From assembly GCA_008501825.1 (NCBI GenBank), contig QQUA01000006.1, positions 661,244 through 725,243 on the forward strand: a stretch of DNA of 64,000 bases, in the 5' to 3' direction. This document shows, piece after piece, positions 37,213 to 46,197 of the stretch. This DNA comes from Planctomycetota bacterium (GTDB lineage: Bacteria > Planctomycetota > UBA1135). Made by a program: the position numbers and the translations under genes. The notes under the pieces were generated by a model that did no database searches, was not told the DNA's origin, and saw nothing but the letters and a program-made list of their open reading frames with translations. Within the stretch, counting starts at the first letter, position 1, and the number at the start of each line of letters is the position of its first letter.

Positions 37213-39639
37213 CTATTGAACTTCTTCTTCTAAGGCTTCCAGGATGGGTTCTATCGAAGCTAGGTTCGCTTGGTGATCACCCTGCGATCGCCGGTAGTTG
37301 TCCACCGCCAGGCGCAAATGAGCAATGGCCTGATCCTTTTGCCCCATCGCCCGATAAGTATTGCCCAAAGTGTTGTGAGCGGCCGCAATATAAGGATGTG
37401 GCGCTTCCAAACTGCTTTGTGCCGCGTCCAAGCCCTTCTGACCGTGAACGAGGGCTTCCTCCAATTGCTGATCGAAAAGGTAGTTGGTAGCCAGATTGAT
37501 GTAAGCCATGGCCACCGAAGGGGTCGGGCCTTTGGCCCGGGCCAATCTCATCTCTAAAACCTCCTTTCGCATCTCGATGGCTTCGGAGTAGCGGCCGCCG
37601 GCGTTGAAGCAAGTGGCTAAGTTGTTGAGAAGGGTCGGATAGTAGAGCTCGCGATACTGCGGGTGGGCGAGACAACTTTCCTTCGCTTGCAAGAGTAATT
37701 TCAGAGCCGGTTCGATTTGACCGCTGGCGAGGAAGAATTCGGAAAAGTTAATATTCAGAATCAAAACCATAGGATGTTCCACCCCGAATTGCTGGTGGAC
37801 CTGCGAAGCGAAAGCCTTCATTTTTGGTAAAACCGGGTCGGGACCAAGGAGCTCCCGCTCGGTCAGCAAAAGATTGGCGCTAACTTCGAAGAACAGGAGC
37901 CGGCTGGAATCGAGATACTTCAAACTTTCCTGGAAATCTTTTTCCGCTGCTAGAAACTCACCGGTGGACAAATGAATGTTGCCCAACTGATTCAACACCG
38001 TGGCGATGCGAATAAAGTTGGGGCGCTCTTCCTCTCGGAGACGGGCTAAGACCTTATGCGCCAGCTCCTCGGCTTCCTCCAGCTCTTCCTTGTGAATCAA
38101 CAAATTGACGTAGCTAATGTCAAAGACCAGCCGCCCGGGCTCGGTCGCCGGAATGGAGGCTGCCGATTCTCGGCCGATCTTGAATTGCTCTTCGGCCGCT
38201 TCCAAGGAGCCCATGTTGGACAAGGCGTGGATGAGAGACCCGCGAATACTTAATGTGGCCGGGGACGGCGCCTGTTCCTTCCTGGACAAGGTGTCGGCAG
38301 CCGCCAAGATTACGTCGAGCAGCTTGGTTTCCGGTCCGGTCAGACCGATGTGAGGTTGATTGAAAAAGGTGTCGGTAAAAAATTGGGCGACGAATTGGGT
38401 GTTTTCCTTTTCATCCAATAACTGTTGGTTGGAAAGGCGCAACTCGGCTTCCGAGCGAGCGGTATTGACCCAGGAGAGAATCAGAGCGGAGCTGACTGCC
38501 GTGGCAAGCAAGGTCTTCTTTGGATGGTGTAGGACGATTCGCCCTAGCTTTTGCGGCAGGTTTCGCGGCCGGGCCAGGACGGTCCTACCCTTCAGCCAAG
38601 CTTGTAGATCCTCGCGAAAGGCGCTGACGTTGGCATATCGCCTGGCCGGGTCCGGACTCAAAGCCATGGCGGTGACCGCGTCCAAATCTCCCCTTAGGAT
38701 CTTGTGCCTGCGCCGGCATCGCGCTTCGCCGAACAGATCGACGTCCAAATCCTGGCTTGGCAAGTTGAGGCCGGCGTAGGGTGCGGCCGGCAATTTGGGC
38801 GGTGAGCCGGTCAGTAGGTAAAACAAAACCGCCCCAAGGCTGTAAACGTCAAACTGGGCGTTCGCCGGGACCGAACCGGAGATTTGTTCCGGACACATGA
38901 AGTGGCGGGTTCCGACCGGACCAAGAGTGTTTTCCGATTGGGGAGATTGCAAATCTTCCAGGCGCCGGGCGACTCCCAAATCAATGATGATTGGATCCAG
39001 CAACTTCTCGGTTCGGCGCACGAGAACGTTCGATGGTTTCAAGTCGCGGTGCACAATCGCCCGGCTGTGCATGTATTCGACCGCCTGGCAAACTTTCACC
39101 AGCAATTCCACGGTTTGTCGAACGCTGTCCCGAAGTTCCGGGATCTCCGGGGAAAGGTCTACGCCTTCAATAAATTCCATGACCAAAATCGGCGGACCGT
39201 ATTTGGACAAAAAGGAGTCCAGATAGCGGACGATGCGGGGGTGCTGAAGGGATGCCAATAATTCCGCTTCTCGCTCAAAATAGAATTGCGTGGGTGCGGC
39301 TGGCATTCCTTGGCCGATAAATTTCACTGCGGCAACGGCGTGGGGATCCATTCTCTCGGCTTTAAAAACAGTACCCATGCCTCCGGAAGCGATGAACTCC
39401 TTGATTTCATAAGGGCCGACTTGGGTGCCGATGAGCTTTTCCGGCTGATGAGGATCGCCGTCCACAGTGGTAAGGAAACCGGTGGGCAACTGTACCTGAA
39501 GCATCTTTCGCGCGGCTTCAGCGGCCTCCGGGTCCTTCTCCGCCTCTTTCTGAAGGAAGCGCTCCCGCCCTTCCTCACTCAATTCCATACACTGGGTGAA
39601 GATCCGCTTTGCGGTCAGAAAAACTTCCGTTCTGGTCAT
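37213..39639 (-). CDS. Membrane-anchored Ser/Thr protein kinase with C-terminal TPRs
   Basis: 808 residues. The kinase domain (~77-350) has the glycine loop IASGGMGTVF, catalytic K106, HRDLKPSN at 197-204 and the metal motif as DLG (220-222) instead of DFG. A single TM segment (~378-394, LLATAVSSALILSWV) follows. The remaining ~400 residues form TPR-like helices (ATVLNQLGNIHLSTGEFLAAEKDFQESL; AAAHNTLGNTYRAMGQKDQAIAHLRLAV). The gene overlaps the ECF sigma-factor gene by ATGA, a pairing common in planctomycetes in which the kinase controls the sigma factor by phosphorylation. Its end lies 8 bases from the tRNA on the other strand. Confidence 0.9.
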   Translation of the reverse strand: MTRTEVFLTAKRIFTQCMELSEEGRERFLQKEAEKDPEAAEAARKMLQVQLPTGFLTTVDGDPHQPEKLIGTQVGPYEIKEFIASGGMGTVFKAERMDPHAVAAVKFIGQGMPAAPTQFYFEREAELLASLQHPRIVRYLDSFLSKYGPPILVMEFIEGVDLSPEIPELRDSVRQTVELLVKVCQAVEYMHSRAIVHRDLKPSNVLVRRTEKLLDPIIIDLGVARRLEDLQSPQSENTLGPVGTRHFMCPEQISGSVPANAQFDVYSLGAVLFYLLTGSPPKLPAAPYAGLNLPSQDLDVDLFGEARCRRRHKILRGDLDAVTAMALSPDPARRYANVSAFREDLQAWLKGRTVLARPRNLPQKLGRIVLHHPKKTLLATAVSSALILSWVNTARSEAELRLSNQQLLDEKENTQFVAQFFTDTFFNQPHIGLTGPETKLLDVILAAADTLSRKEQAPSPATLSIRGSLIHALSNMGSLEAAEEQFKIGRESAASIPATEPGRLVFDISYVNLLIHKEELEEAEELAHKVLARLREEERPNFIRIATVLNQLGNIHLSTGEFLAAEKDFQESLKYLDSSRLLFFEVSANLLLTERELLGPDPVLPKMKAFASQVHQQFGVEHPMVLILNINFSEFFLASGQIEPALKLLLQAKESCLAHPQYRELYYPTLLNNLATCFNAGGRYSEAIEMRKEVLEMRLARAKGPTPSVAMAYINLATNYLFDQQLEEALVHGQKGLDAAQSSLEAPHPYIAAAHNTLGNTYRAMGQKDQAIAHLRLAVDNYRRSQGDHQANLASIEPILEALEEEVQ

Positions 39640-40145
39640 TCCGACTTTCCTTCCAGTTTAACCCTCATGAAACTTAAGGCGGCTTGGTAGTCGCTTCGGG
39701 CGGTTTTTTCGCTACAGCCAACGATGTCTCCAATTTCTTTGAAGGTCAATTGCAAATAAATCTTCAGTTTCACCACTTCAGCTTCCCTGGGAGCGTGTTC
39801 GCCCAAGCGATCCAGGACTTCCAGATAGGAAAGTAAGTCCACCATTGGAAGGCGCAACTTCGGATCTTCGAATTCGGTAACCCATTGAAGGCTTTCCTGA
39901 CCACCACCCCGCTTCTGGCTGTTTCTCCTCCGAGCTCGGTCGATCAGGATGTGGTGATAAGACTGGGCAAGCATTCGCTGGGCCTCATCCTTGTCCATGG
40001 CCTCTAAATCGTGCCCGGCCTTGAGCAGCTTCTCCACGCTGGAATGAATCAAATCGGTGGGGGTGATGGAGAACTGAGCGCGATCCCTGGAAAGCCTGCG
40101 GGCGGCCAGCCTGCGGGCGGCCCGATAGAAAGAATCATCGACCAT
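39636..40145 (-). CDS. ECF-type RNA polymerase sigma factor (TIGR02999-like)
   Basis: 169 residues. Region 2 spans about 1-80, with TPTDLIHSSVEKLLKAGHD and QSYHHILIDRARRRNSQKRGG. Region 4, with its helix-turn-helix, is about 110-165: LTFKEIGDIVGCSEKTARSDYQAALSFMRVKL. This matches the planctomycete/acidobacterial ECF group that lacks an anti-sigma gene and is linked instead to a Ser/Thr kinase, here overlapping by 4 bases. It probably directs a stress or envelope regulon. Its target promoters are not identifiable in the window. Confidence 0.85.
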   Translation of the reverse strand: MVDDSFYRAARRLAARRLSRDRAQFSITPTDLIHSSVEKLLKAGHDLEAMDKDEAQRMLAQSYHHILIDRARRRNSQKRGGGQESLQWVTEFEDPKLRLPMVDLLSYLEVLDRLGEHAPREAEVVKLKIYLQLTFKEIGDIVGCSEKTARSDYQAALSFMRVKLEGKSE

Positions 40146-40354
40146 GGTGGGGGTGGGCAGGAGCTCCTAATGAATTCAGGCGGCATCTAAATCTATCCCC
40201 ATTTCTCCGAAAAAAGTCAGATTTCCATTTCCGCTTTTAGGCTCGCTTTGCGCAAACCCTCTTTGAAGCGGCCAATCCTTCCCCCGCGGGAGTGGCCCCC
40301 ATTCATCGGAGACCGACTCCCAATCCAAATACAGCCAGCGGGAAAGCAGCAACC

Positions 40355-42229
40355 ATGAATCAAGCATCAAAGCCCATCCCTTCGCAACGACCCGGTGCGC
40401 TCGAGGTGCCGGCGAATCATTCAGGTCGCAGTCCGGAGTTGATGCGTCAAACCACTCAGTCAAAAGGCCTTAGGGGCAAATCCAATCTTTTGAAAGGTGC
40501 ACTCGCGGCTTGCTTCTGGATCGGTTTTCTAAGCCTGGGCAACGCTTGCCAACAGTTGGAAGGCGTGGCCGAATCGGTCGGGCTCCCGGTCGGAAATGAT
40601 CCCGATCTAGTGGAAGAAAGCCCTGCGGAAGTCGATTCCCCTTTGGAGCTGGAAGCTGAAATTCCCGCGGCCAGCAAGTTTAAAGTCGAAACCATCGGCC
40701 ACTGGAGCGGTCGCGCTTTCCCCAGGGTGGGGCAGCCGGCGGGTTCTTTCCTCAAGGAGGGGGCTTACACCATTCATCCGATCAGCCGATCCATGGCTCA
40801 ATTGGAGCGTCGGGGAACCCGTTTGGTGGTGCTTTTGAATGGTTCGGAAGGAGAGAGCTTCCTGAAGATTTCCAGTTTGGCCTTCAGCTCCCAAGGCAAG
40901 CACCTGATCTATCTAGCGGAAACCGAAACCCACTTGTGCTTGGTCATGGACCAGCAAATCGTGGCCAAGTATGTCCTTTCCAGCAATCCGAGGATCAGCT
41001 CTTTGGGCCGAAGCCAGGATCAAAACCTGGTGATGTTCAGCGAGGATGAAGATCAGTTCGCATACCTGTTGCACCAGGACGATTTCCAGGGCGGCACCGG
41101 GCAGATCATTCTCAACGGCGAACCGGTGGGGGAGCCGATCCGGTTGGGCGATCCCCGTTCTTCCGGCTTTAGCCCGCAGGGAAAACTGTTCTTCGTCGAG
41201 AGGACGCAGAACGGCGTCCGCTATGTGGTTGACGGAGTACCGGGTCCGGAACTGGTATGGGCCAAGGACCTCCGCTTCAGTCCTTCCGGTCACAAGTTCA
41301 GTTACTTAGGGGACCCTCGTACCAGCTCCTCGAGGAAATTGATCTACGTCAATCATGAACTCATCAACGGGGAAGAGTTTTGGGCCAACGATGCCTTGGA
41401 AGGGACTCACCTTTCCAGCGATCTTGATCACTTCGCCCACGTCCTGGCCAATGAAGATCAAAGCCTGACTTTGTATTTGAATGGCCAAATGGTCGGCGAG
41501 CTAGGCGGGATCTCGTACAAGGCTGGCAAGGCCAAACGTCCCTATCTATTCCGGGTCGGTCCTGGTGGAGTTTTGGTTTACCAAGGACCGGACGGAAAGA
41601 TTTACGCCAACGGCAAAGTTCACGGAGCGATGAAATCGGTCCAAGAAGTGTTCTTCTCTCCGGACGGGTCCAAATTCGTCTATCTGTGCCAATCCGGGGC
41701 CGGCAGCTTTGCCATCGATCAGGACGAAACGGTGATGGGGCCCTTGTTTCCTAGAGGCCATGTTTCCTTCTCGTCGGATAGCCGGCACTTTCTGGTACTT
41801 CCGTACCGAAGAGATGCGGATGTCTATTTGGACGGCAAGCTCCTGACCGCCAAGGGTGGAAATACCACCACCTTCAGATTCTCGGAGGACGGCAAACGTC
41901 TTTACATGGAGAGCCGGCTTCGCAGCCCTCAAGGCCTGGAAGCGGCCGCATCGGTGGCTTCTCAAGTCGGCCTGCAAATGGTTCAACTTCCCAGCCAAAA
42001 CGATGTTCAAAACGCCGCCAGCTTGGATGGTCGCTGGAAGGCTACTTGGGAAAGATCCGGCCACGGCAAGGACGCCACTTTTCAGGTGGTGGTAAACGGC
42101 CGCAAGTTCAGGCGGAAATTCATTGGATCCGGAGCTCAAGCGTTCCGTTTCGACCCGGATGGAGTCCTTCGCTTCATCTGCCCGGGAACCGAGAACCGAG
42201 TGCTTCGAGTCAGTCTTCGCCCTGAGTGA
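40355..42229 (+). CDS. Secreted beta-propeller (PD40/WD40-like) protein, probable lipoprotein
   Basis: About 624 residues. The hydrophobic segment ALAACFWIGFLSLGNAC (~48-64) lies behind a long basic N-terminus. The Cys could be a lipidation site, though the lipobox GNAC is weak. The rest is a repeated propeller-like pattern, for example 'FSPQGKLFFVERTQNGVRYVVDG', 'FSPSGHKFSYLGDP', 'FSPDGSKFVYLCQSG' and 'FSSDSRHFLVLPYRRDADVYLDGK', as in PD40/TolB-like repeats. I chose the ATG at 40355 (GCGGGAAAG upstream); the ATG at 40442 would give a more standard signal, and the open frame runs back to 40292. The function is unknown. Confidence 0.7.
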   Translation: MNQASKPIPSQRPGALEVPANHSGRSPELMRQTTQSKGLRGKSNLLKGALAACFWIGFLSLGNACQQLEGVAESVGLPVGNDPDLVEESPAEVDSPLELEAEIPAASKFKVETIGHWSGRAFPRVGQPAGSFLKEGAYTIHPISRSMAQLERRGTRLVVLLNGSEGESFLKISSLAFSSQGKHLIYLAETETHLCLVMDQQIVAKYVLSSNPRISSLGRSQDQNLVMFSEDEDQFAYLLHQDDFQGGTGQIILNGEPVGEPIRLGDPRSSGFSPQGKLFFVERTQNGVRYVVDGVPGPELVWAKDLRFSPSGHKFSYLGDPRTSSSRKLIYVNHELINGEEFWANDALEGTHLSSDLDHFAHVLANEDQSLTLYLNGQMVGELGGISYKAGKAKRPYLFRVGPGGVLVYQGPDGKIYANGKVHGAMKSVQEVFFSPDGSKFVYLCQSGAGSFAIDQDETVMGPLFPRGHVSFSSDSRHFLVLPYRRDADVYLDGKLLTAKGGNTTTFRFSEDGKRLYMESRLRSPQGLEAAASVASQVGLQMVQLPSQNDVQNAASLDGRWKATWERSGHGKDATFQVVVNGRKFRRKFIGSGAQAFRFDPDGVLRFICPGTENRVLRVSLRPE

Positions 42230-42298
42230 GGCCCGGCTCCAGTCTGGATCATCAAGTCAAAGTCCCCAAGAAACAACCATTAACCAAACCAAATCACG

Positions 42299-43048
42299 AT
42301 GGTAAAAGACGCAAACCAAGTCGAACAAGAGCGCCAGAGAAGCCAGGCCATGATGCAGGGAATGACCGGCAGCGATCTCAACAGCCCGGCGCAAGTCAAG
42401 CGATACCTGGACGGGAATCACCCGCAAAGCAAGTCGTCCAGCAGCGGCGGAGGAAGTCAATACAGCAGCAGCTCCAGCCGGTCCGGCGGCGGAGGAGGTT
42501 CTACTTGCTTTACCGGCGACACTCCGGTTTTGACTCCCGGCGGTTGGATTCCCATGGAGGAAATCAAAAAGGACAACGTAGTCTGCACTTACGATCCTGC
42601 GGAAGGGCACTTGCGCCGCCGCCCGGTGAAGAAAGTCGTTCGCCATGCTTCCGGCAAGGTTTGGCTGCTTTCTTTGGAAGGCAAGGAAAGCAACATTCGG
42701 ACTACGGCTTGCCATCACTTCTTGACCAGTCATGGCTGGAAGCGAGCGGACAAAATCAAAACAGGAATGAAGTTGTTGCAACTTTCGGAACACGGGGAGT
42801 CTTTCGAAACGGAAGTGAAGGTTTCGAAAGCCGCCGGTTATTCAGAAGTCGTGTACAACTTGATTACCCCGGGGGAACGCAACTTCGTCGCTGCAGGAGT
42901 GCCCGCCCACTGTTACGCAACCCTGCGCCATTTCCGGGTCCGCTTTGCCGAGATTGGCGATGCCCTCACGCAAGCCTTCGATCGCACTTGCGAAGCAGTG
43001 GGGTGGGTCAAAAACTTGCAGGGTGCGAAAATTGCCAATAGGCGCTGA
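42299..43048 (+). CDS. Hint (Hedgehog/intein-type) autoprocessing domain protein
   Basis: 249 residues. An N-terminal 45-residue charged region is followed by a Ser/Gly low-complexity linker (46-68), then a Hint domain from C70. Block A is CFTGDTPVLTPGGWIPMEEIKKDNVV, block B is TTACHHFLT with the TxxH histidine, and the C-terminal blocks are VVYNLITPGERNFVAAGVPAHC. The expected terminal HN is HC (H204-C205), so the Asn that cyclises in inteins is missing. About 44 residues follow. Hedgehog-like N-terminal thioester cleavage is possible; full splicing is not. No signal peptide is seen. It is convergent with the next gene, with 7 bases between. Confidence 0.8.
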   Translation: MVKDANQVEQERQRSQAMMQGMTGSDLNSPAQVKRYLDGNHPQSKSSSSGGGSQYSSSSSRSGGGGGSTCFTGDTPVLTPGGWIPMEEIKKDNVVCTYDPAEGHLRRRPVKKVVRHASGKVWLLSLEGKESNIRTTACHHFLTSHGWKRADKIKTGMKLLQLSEHGESFETEVKVSKAAGYSEVVYNLITPGERNFVAAGVPAHCYATLRHFRVRFAEIGDALTQAFDRTCEAVGWVKNLQGAKIANRR

Positions 43049-43055
43049 CCGTTAG

Positions 43056-45230
43056 TCAGCGACTTTCGCCGGGAAGTCGTAACAAAGTTTCCTGGAGTTC
43101 GGAATCTGGCAGCAAAGGACGGCGTGCGAGCAGTGCGCCGTCCTTTTGCAGAATGAGGATCAGAGGTCGTTGCGGAACTCGCTGCAACCAAAGGCGGCCG
43201 TCCAAGCCCGATAGAACTTGAGTGGGCGGTTTATCCGGGCTTGGATAATCTCCAAAGGAAATGGGTTCTCCGCCAGGCGTTTCCAAACCCGCTTGCACAC
43301 CTGCCAGCGGCAATCCGCTTGTGGTGAGAAGGCGGAAACGCAAATCCCGAGCGGGATAGAGATGGGCAAGAAACTGGTGTTCTCCGGCGTCGTAATTCTG
43401 CTCCGCTTGCAACCAAACGGCATAACCCGGTGCATCCAGGCGCAGGGAGTATGATCCCGGCAGTTTCGGCCGGCTTTGAAGTAATCCCCCCGGATATCGG
43501 TGCTTGCCTCCGGCTCCGCCGCCCCCGGAAAGGATCATTAAAGTAGCTTCTTCCACGGCCGTTCCGCTTATGGCATCGCGCATTTGAATACTGAAACGGA
43601 CTCCCCCAAGGCCTTCACCCAACACGACTTTTAATTTTTCTCGGGGCGGAGTGACTTTGATTTGGCCGAATTGCTCACCGCTCCGGGCCACCAACAGGAA
43701 TTCTTCCGGCCAAAGTCGATCCAGTCGAAAACGGCCTTGGGCATCGGTTTTGCTTCGTTTTTGACCGGTGGCCGTGGTCAGGGAAAAGTTGGAAAACCAT
43801 TCCGTCTTGGACTGAAGCGTCAACCCGGCTTGAGCCGGGCGGCCGTCGGCATGGACGACTTGTCCTTCCAAAACCAAACCGGCTTTCAATTCCACGACTA
43901 CGTGAAGTCCGGACTCGGTCAAAGGAGGGAATTCCTGGTAGTGAGGGGCCCAGCCTTCGGCCTGAACCAGGAGTTGCAATTTTCTCGCAGGAAAAGGATA
44001 AGCCGGGTCGACCACTACCGGTACTTGGACGCTGAAATAGCCGTCATGGTCGGTTTTGCTTTGAGGAGAACTTGCCCGGCTTCTTAGCTTGACCAAGGCT
44101 CCTTTCACGCCTTGGCCCTGCGGATCCAGCACTCGTCCCTGAACTTGGGCGGGTATGTGTTTCGGACCGAGTCGGATTTCAATCTCGGTGACTCCGGCGG
44201 GAACGGGATAGGCGTTGTAGCCGGTGTAGTTCTGGGCGTGAACGGAAAGTTCCAGTGGGAGATTGGGTATGGCTTCCAGAAAAAAGCTTCCGTCCTTTTG
44301 AGAACGCATGCCTGCTTCTCGGAAGCTCGGCCAAACTTGGGTGTCGGGACCGTCTCGCCAGTTATTCGGCATCTGCGGTCCAACCCAAGCCCAAGGAACC
44401 GGCTCACCATCGGTATTGATCACCTTGCCTTTGAGATCACGGCTAGCGGTCATGAACAACCAATGAGCGGATTCCGTCTGTTCAGACGACCACCAACTCT
44501 CGACATCGACAAGGGCAATCATGCCGGCTTTCTCGGCGGTCAAGGAATATTCCCCTCGAACGCCTTCAAAACGAAAGCTGCCATCGGAACGGCTGAGCTG
44601 GCTTCGTCGGAGGGGAATGAAGGCATAATTTTGATGCCGGCTAAGAGAGCTTTCCAACAGAAAGACTGTGGCTCCGGCAATTGGGCGGTGGCCTTCATCC
44701 ATGACCTGCCCGTGAATTGAACCGCCGGGGAACAATTCGATTCGATGCTCCCACGTTTCACCGGCGTCCATCCATTGGGCGGTCCTTTCCAAGTGGGCGG
44801 CCCAAGTCGGTCCCGCCTCCACGCGAATGGTTCGAATCGAACCTTCTTCCAAAGGGAACTCCGCCCATCCCTCCAGGTCGGTTCGGCCTTGCAGGGTTTG
44901 CAACCCGGAAGCGTGCTCGGCCTCGAAACAAAGTTGAATCAAGTTATGCTGGATCGGCTGTCCCTGCTGGCTCAAATGAATCCGAGCTCGGCCTGCTGCA
45001 GCCTGCTCCGCTGGCTCCGGCGGATCTTTGGGCTGCGTTTCCAAATCCTGACGCCCTTCCGCCGGCTGAAGCGGCAGTTTTTGGTCGGCGGCTTCTTCCC
45101 TTTCTTCATAAGTCCTTTGTGGTCTCGAGCCTTCCTGGCGGTGGTCGCTTTCCTGCAACCAGGACCACCCCGCCAGACTGCCGAGTAGCAGGGCGATCAA
45201 GAGCAAAATGAGAAAAGAGCCGCGCTTCAC
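43056..45230 (-). CDS. Carboxypeptidase-regulatory-like repeat protein
   Basis: 724 residues. A membrane anchor or signal (FLILLLIALLLGSLAGWSWL, 5-24) and an acidic Glu/Pro/Gln-rich stalk (~28-80) are followed by about six transthyretin-like repeats. Recognisable starts are GSIHGQVMDEGHRPIAGATV, KGKVINTDGEPVPWAWV, QGRVLDPQGQGVKGALV and EGQVVHADGRPAQAGL, each with the 'DG.F....L' and 'Y.L...A.G' follow-ups. The design is the same as at 4844-7762, without a detectable enzyme domain. It is divergent from the SelW-like gene with a 48-base spacer. Confidence 0.8.
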   Translation of the reverse strand: MKRGSFLILLLIALLLGSLAGWSWLQESDHRQEGSRPQRTYEEREEAADQKLPLQPAEGRQDLETQPKDPPEPAEQAAAGRARIHLSQQGQPIQHNLIQLCFEAEHASGLQTLQGRTDLEGWAEFPLEEGSIRTIRVEAGPTWAAHLERTAQWMDAGETWEHRIELFPGGSIHGQVMDEGHRPIAGATVFLLESSLSRHQNYAFIPLRRSQLSRSDGSFRFEGVRGEYSLTAEKAGMIALVDVESWWSSEQTESAHWLFMTASRDLKGKVINTDGEPVPWAWVGPQMPNNWRDGPDTQVWPSFREAGMRSQKDGSFFLEAIPNLPLELSVHAQNYTGYNAYPVPAGVTEIEIRLGPKHIPAQVQGRVLDPQGQGVKGALVKLRSRASSPQSKTDHDGYFSVQVPVVVDPAYPFPARKLQLLVQAEGWAPHYQEFPPLTESGLHVVVELKAGLVLEGQVVHADGRPAQAGLTLQSKTEWFSNFSLTTATGQKRSKTDAQGRFRLDRLWPEEFLLVARSGEQFGQIKVTPPREKLKVVLGEGLGGVRFSIQMRDAISGTAVEEATLMILSGGGGAGGKHRYPGGLLQSRPKLPGSYSLRLDAPGYAVWLQAEQNYDAGEHQFLAHLYPARDLRFRLLTTSGLPLAGVQAGLETPGGEPISFGDYPSPDKPPTQVLSGLDGRLWLQRVPQRPLILILQKDGALLARRPLLPDSELQETLLRLPGESR

Positions 45231-45278
45231 TCTCTTTCCGGACTAGGATTTTTCCTCAGCCTAGCGTAAAAGAACTCT

Positions 45279-45509
45279 ATGAAGATTCGCATCGAATACT
45301 GCCGGGTCTGAAACTACTTGCCCCGGGCGTCCAGTTTGGCCGCCGAACTCAAGCAAGTATTTCGCACGGAAGCAGAGTTGATCCCCGGAGGGGGCGGCAT
45401 CTTCGACGTTCACGTCGACGGCCGGATGGTGTTTTCCAAGTTTGCCGAGGGAGATCGCTTCCCGGAAGAGGGTGAGGTCGTAGAGCGAATCCGCAGCAAG
45501 GGAGATTGA
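45279..45509 (+). CDS. SelW-like selenoprotein (Rdx family), UGA decoded as Sec
   Basis: 76 residues if the UGA at 45309-45311 is read as selenocysteine. The start is ATG at 45279: MKIRIEYC-R-V-U11-NYLPRASSLAAEL, giving the CxxU redox motif at C8-U11. This is the exact position of the CxxC/CxxU of SelW/Rdx proteins, directly after the first beta-strand. The remainder (LIPGGGGIFDVHVDGRMVFSKFAEGDRFPEEGEVVERI) is the classic Rdx body with its 'G.F.V..dG..v.sK...grFP' pattern. A stem-loop overlaps and follows the UGA. Ordinary gene finders would start after the UGA and miss the active site. It is a thioredoxin-fold redox protein in the cytoplasm. A tetraheme cytochrome follows after 1 base. Confidence 0.85.
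45305..45341 (+). promoter_or_regulatory. Candidate bacterial SECIS hairpin
   Basis: The stem GGTC (45305-45308) pairs with GGCC (45338-45341), with TG of the UGA bulged. Then AAACT (45311-45315) pairs with AGTTT (45333-45337). An apical TGCC/GGCG helix (45319-45322 with 45326-45329) has a CCG loop. The position, overlapping and immediately 3' of the UGA, is as expected for SelB-binding elements. The fold was done by eye. Confidence 0.5.
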
Positions 45510-45510
45510 A

Positions 45511-46197
45511 TTGGGTTTCGCCAAAGCTTTTTTGGTCTTGGGAGTTGCGGCCACGGCTCCATGGCCGCTGTTGCAGGAGCCTGAGGCCAAGCCGCCGCAT
45601 TTGCCCCCGGCCGTATCGGCTGAGGAGGCTAAGCTGATGGCGGAAGGGAAGTATGCCGGCCAGGCCAAATGCAAAGCTTGCCACTCCATGAAGAAACATG
45701 GCGAGATGCATGGAATTTGGAAGCGCAGCCTCCACGCCAGGGCTTACCAGACTTTGTTGAGTCCTGAAGCCAAAGCCATTGCCGAGGCCCGCGGTTTGGG
45801 AGACCCGGCGAAGGAGAAAGATTGCCTTCGATGCCATGTCAGTGCTCACGACGTAAAAGCGGAACGCATTCAAAGAGGCTTCAAAATCCGAGACGGAGTC
45901 CAATGCGAGACCTGCCACGGCCCGGGGGCGGATCATGTCCGACTTCGACAAAAGGACCTGAACGCGCCGGCTTGGCGGCCGGAATTGTCTCGAGGCGAAA
46001 TCCGTCTGCCCTCCGAAAAAGACTGCCGGGCTTGCCACAATCCCGATTCTCCGACATTCGAAGCCCACGGCTTCGACTTTGCCAAAGCCCTGGGGCAAAT
46101 CCGTCACTTGCACCCGCAGCGGAAAGCGCCGCGAGTGCAAGCCAAAGTCAAGAAGCCGCCGGCGGCAGCGTCGCCTCCGGAGAAGGAGGGGGGTTGA
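45511..46197 (+). CDS. Tetraheme c-type cytochrome
   Basis: 228 residues starting at TTG, one base after the selenoprotein stop, with GGGAG (45500-45504) 6 bases upstream. A signal peptide (FLVLGVAATAPWPLL) is followed by four CxxCH haem-binding motifs: CKACH, CLRCH, CETCH and CRACH, with further His residues as likely distal ligands. It is similar to the 'cytochrome c family protein / multihaem' electron carriers with the C554-like spacing. The C-terminal tail is Lys/Pro/Ala-rich. Its last 50 bases overlap the convergent MATE gene. It is probably periplasmic and in an operon with the SelW-like gene. Confidence 0.85.
   Translation: MGFAKAFLVLGVAATAPWPLLQEPEAKPPHLPPAVSAEEAKLMAEGKYAGQAKCKACHSMKKHGEMHGIWKRSLHARAYQTLLSPEAKAIAEARGLGDPAKEKDCLRCHVSAHDVKAERIQRGFKIRDGVQCETCHGPGADHVRLRQKDLNAPAWRPELSRGEIRLPSEKDCRACHNPDSPTFEAHGFDFAKALGQIRHLHPQRKAPRVQAKVKKPPAAASPPEKEGG

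Noticed and set aside
42226..43041. Second frame within the Hint gene
   Set aside because: Composition is Arg/Ser/Gln-rich noise; the frame at 42299 carries the conserved Hint blocks.
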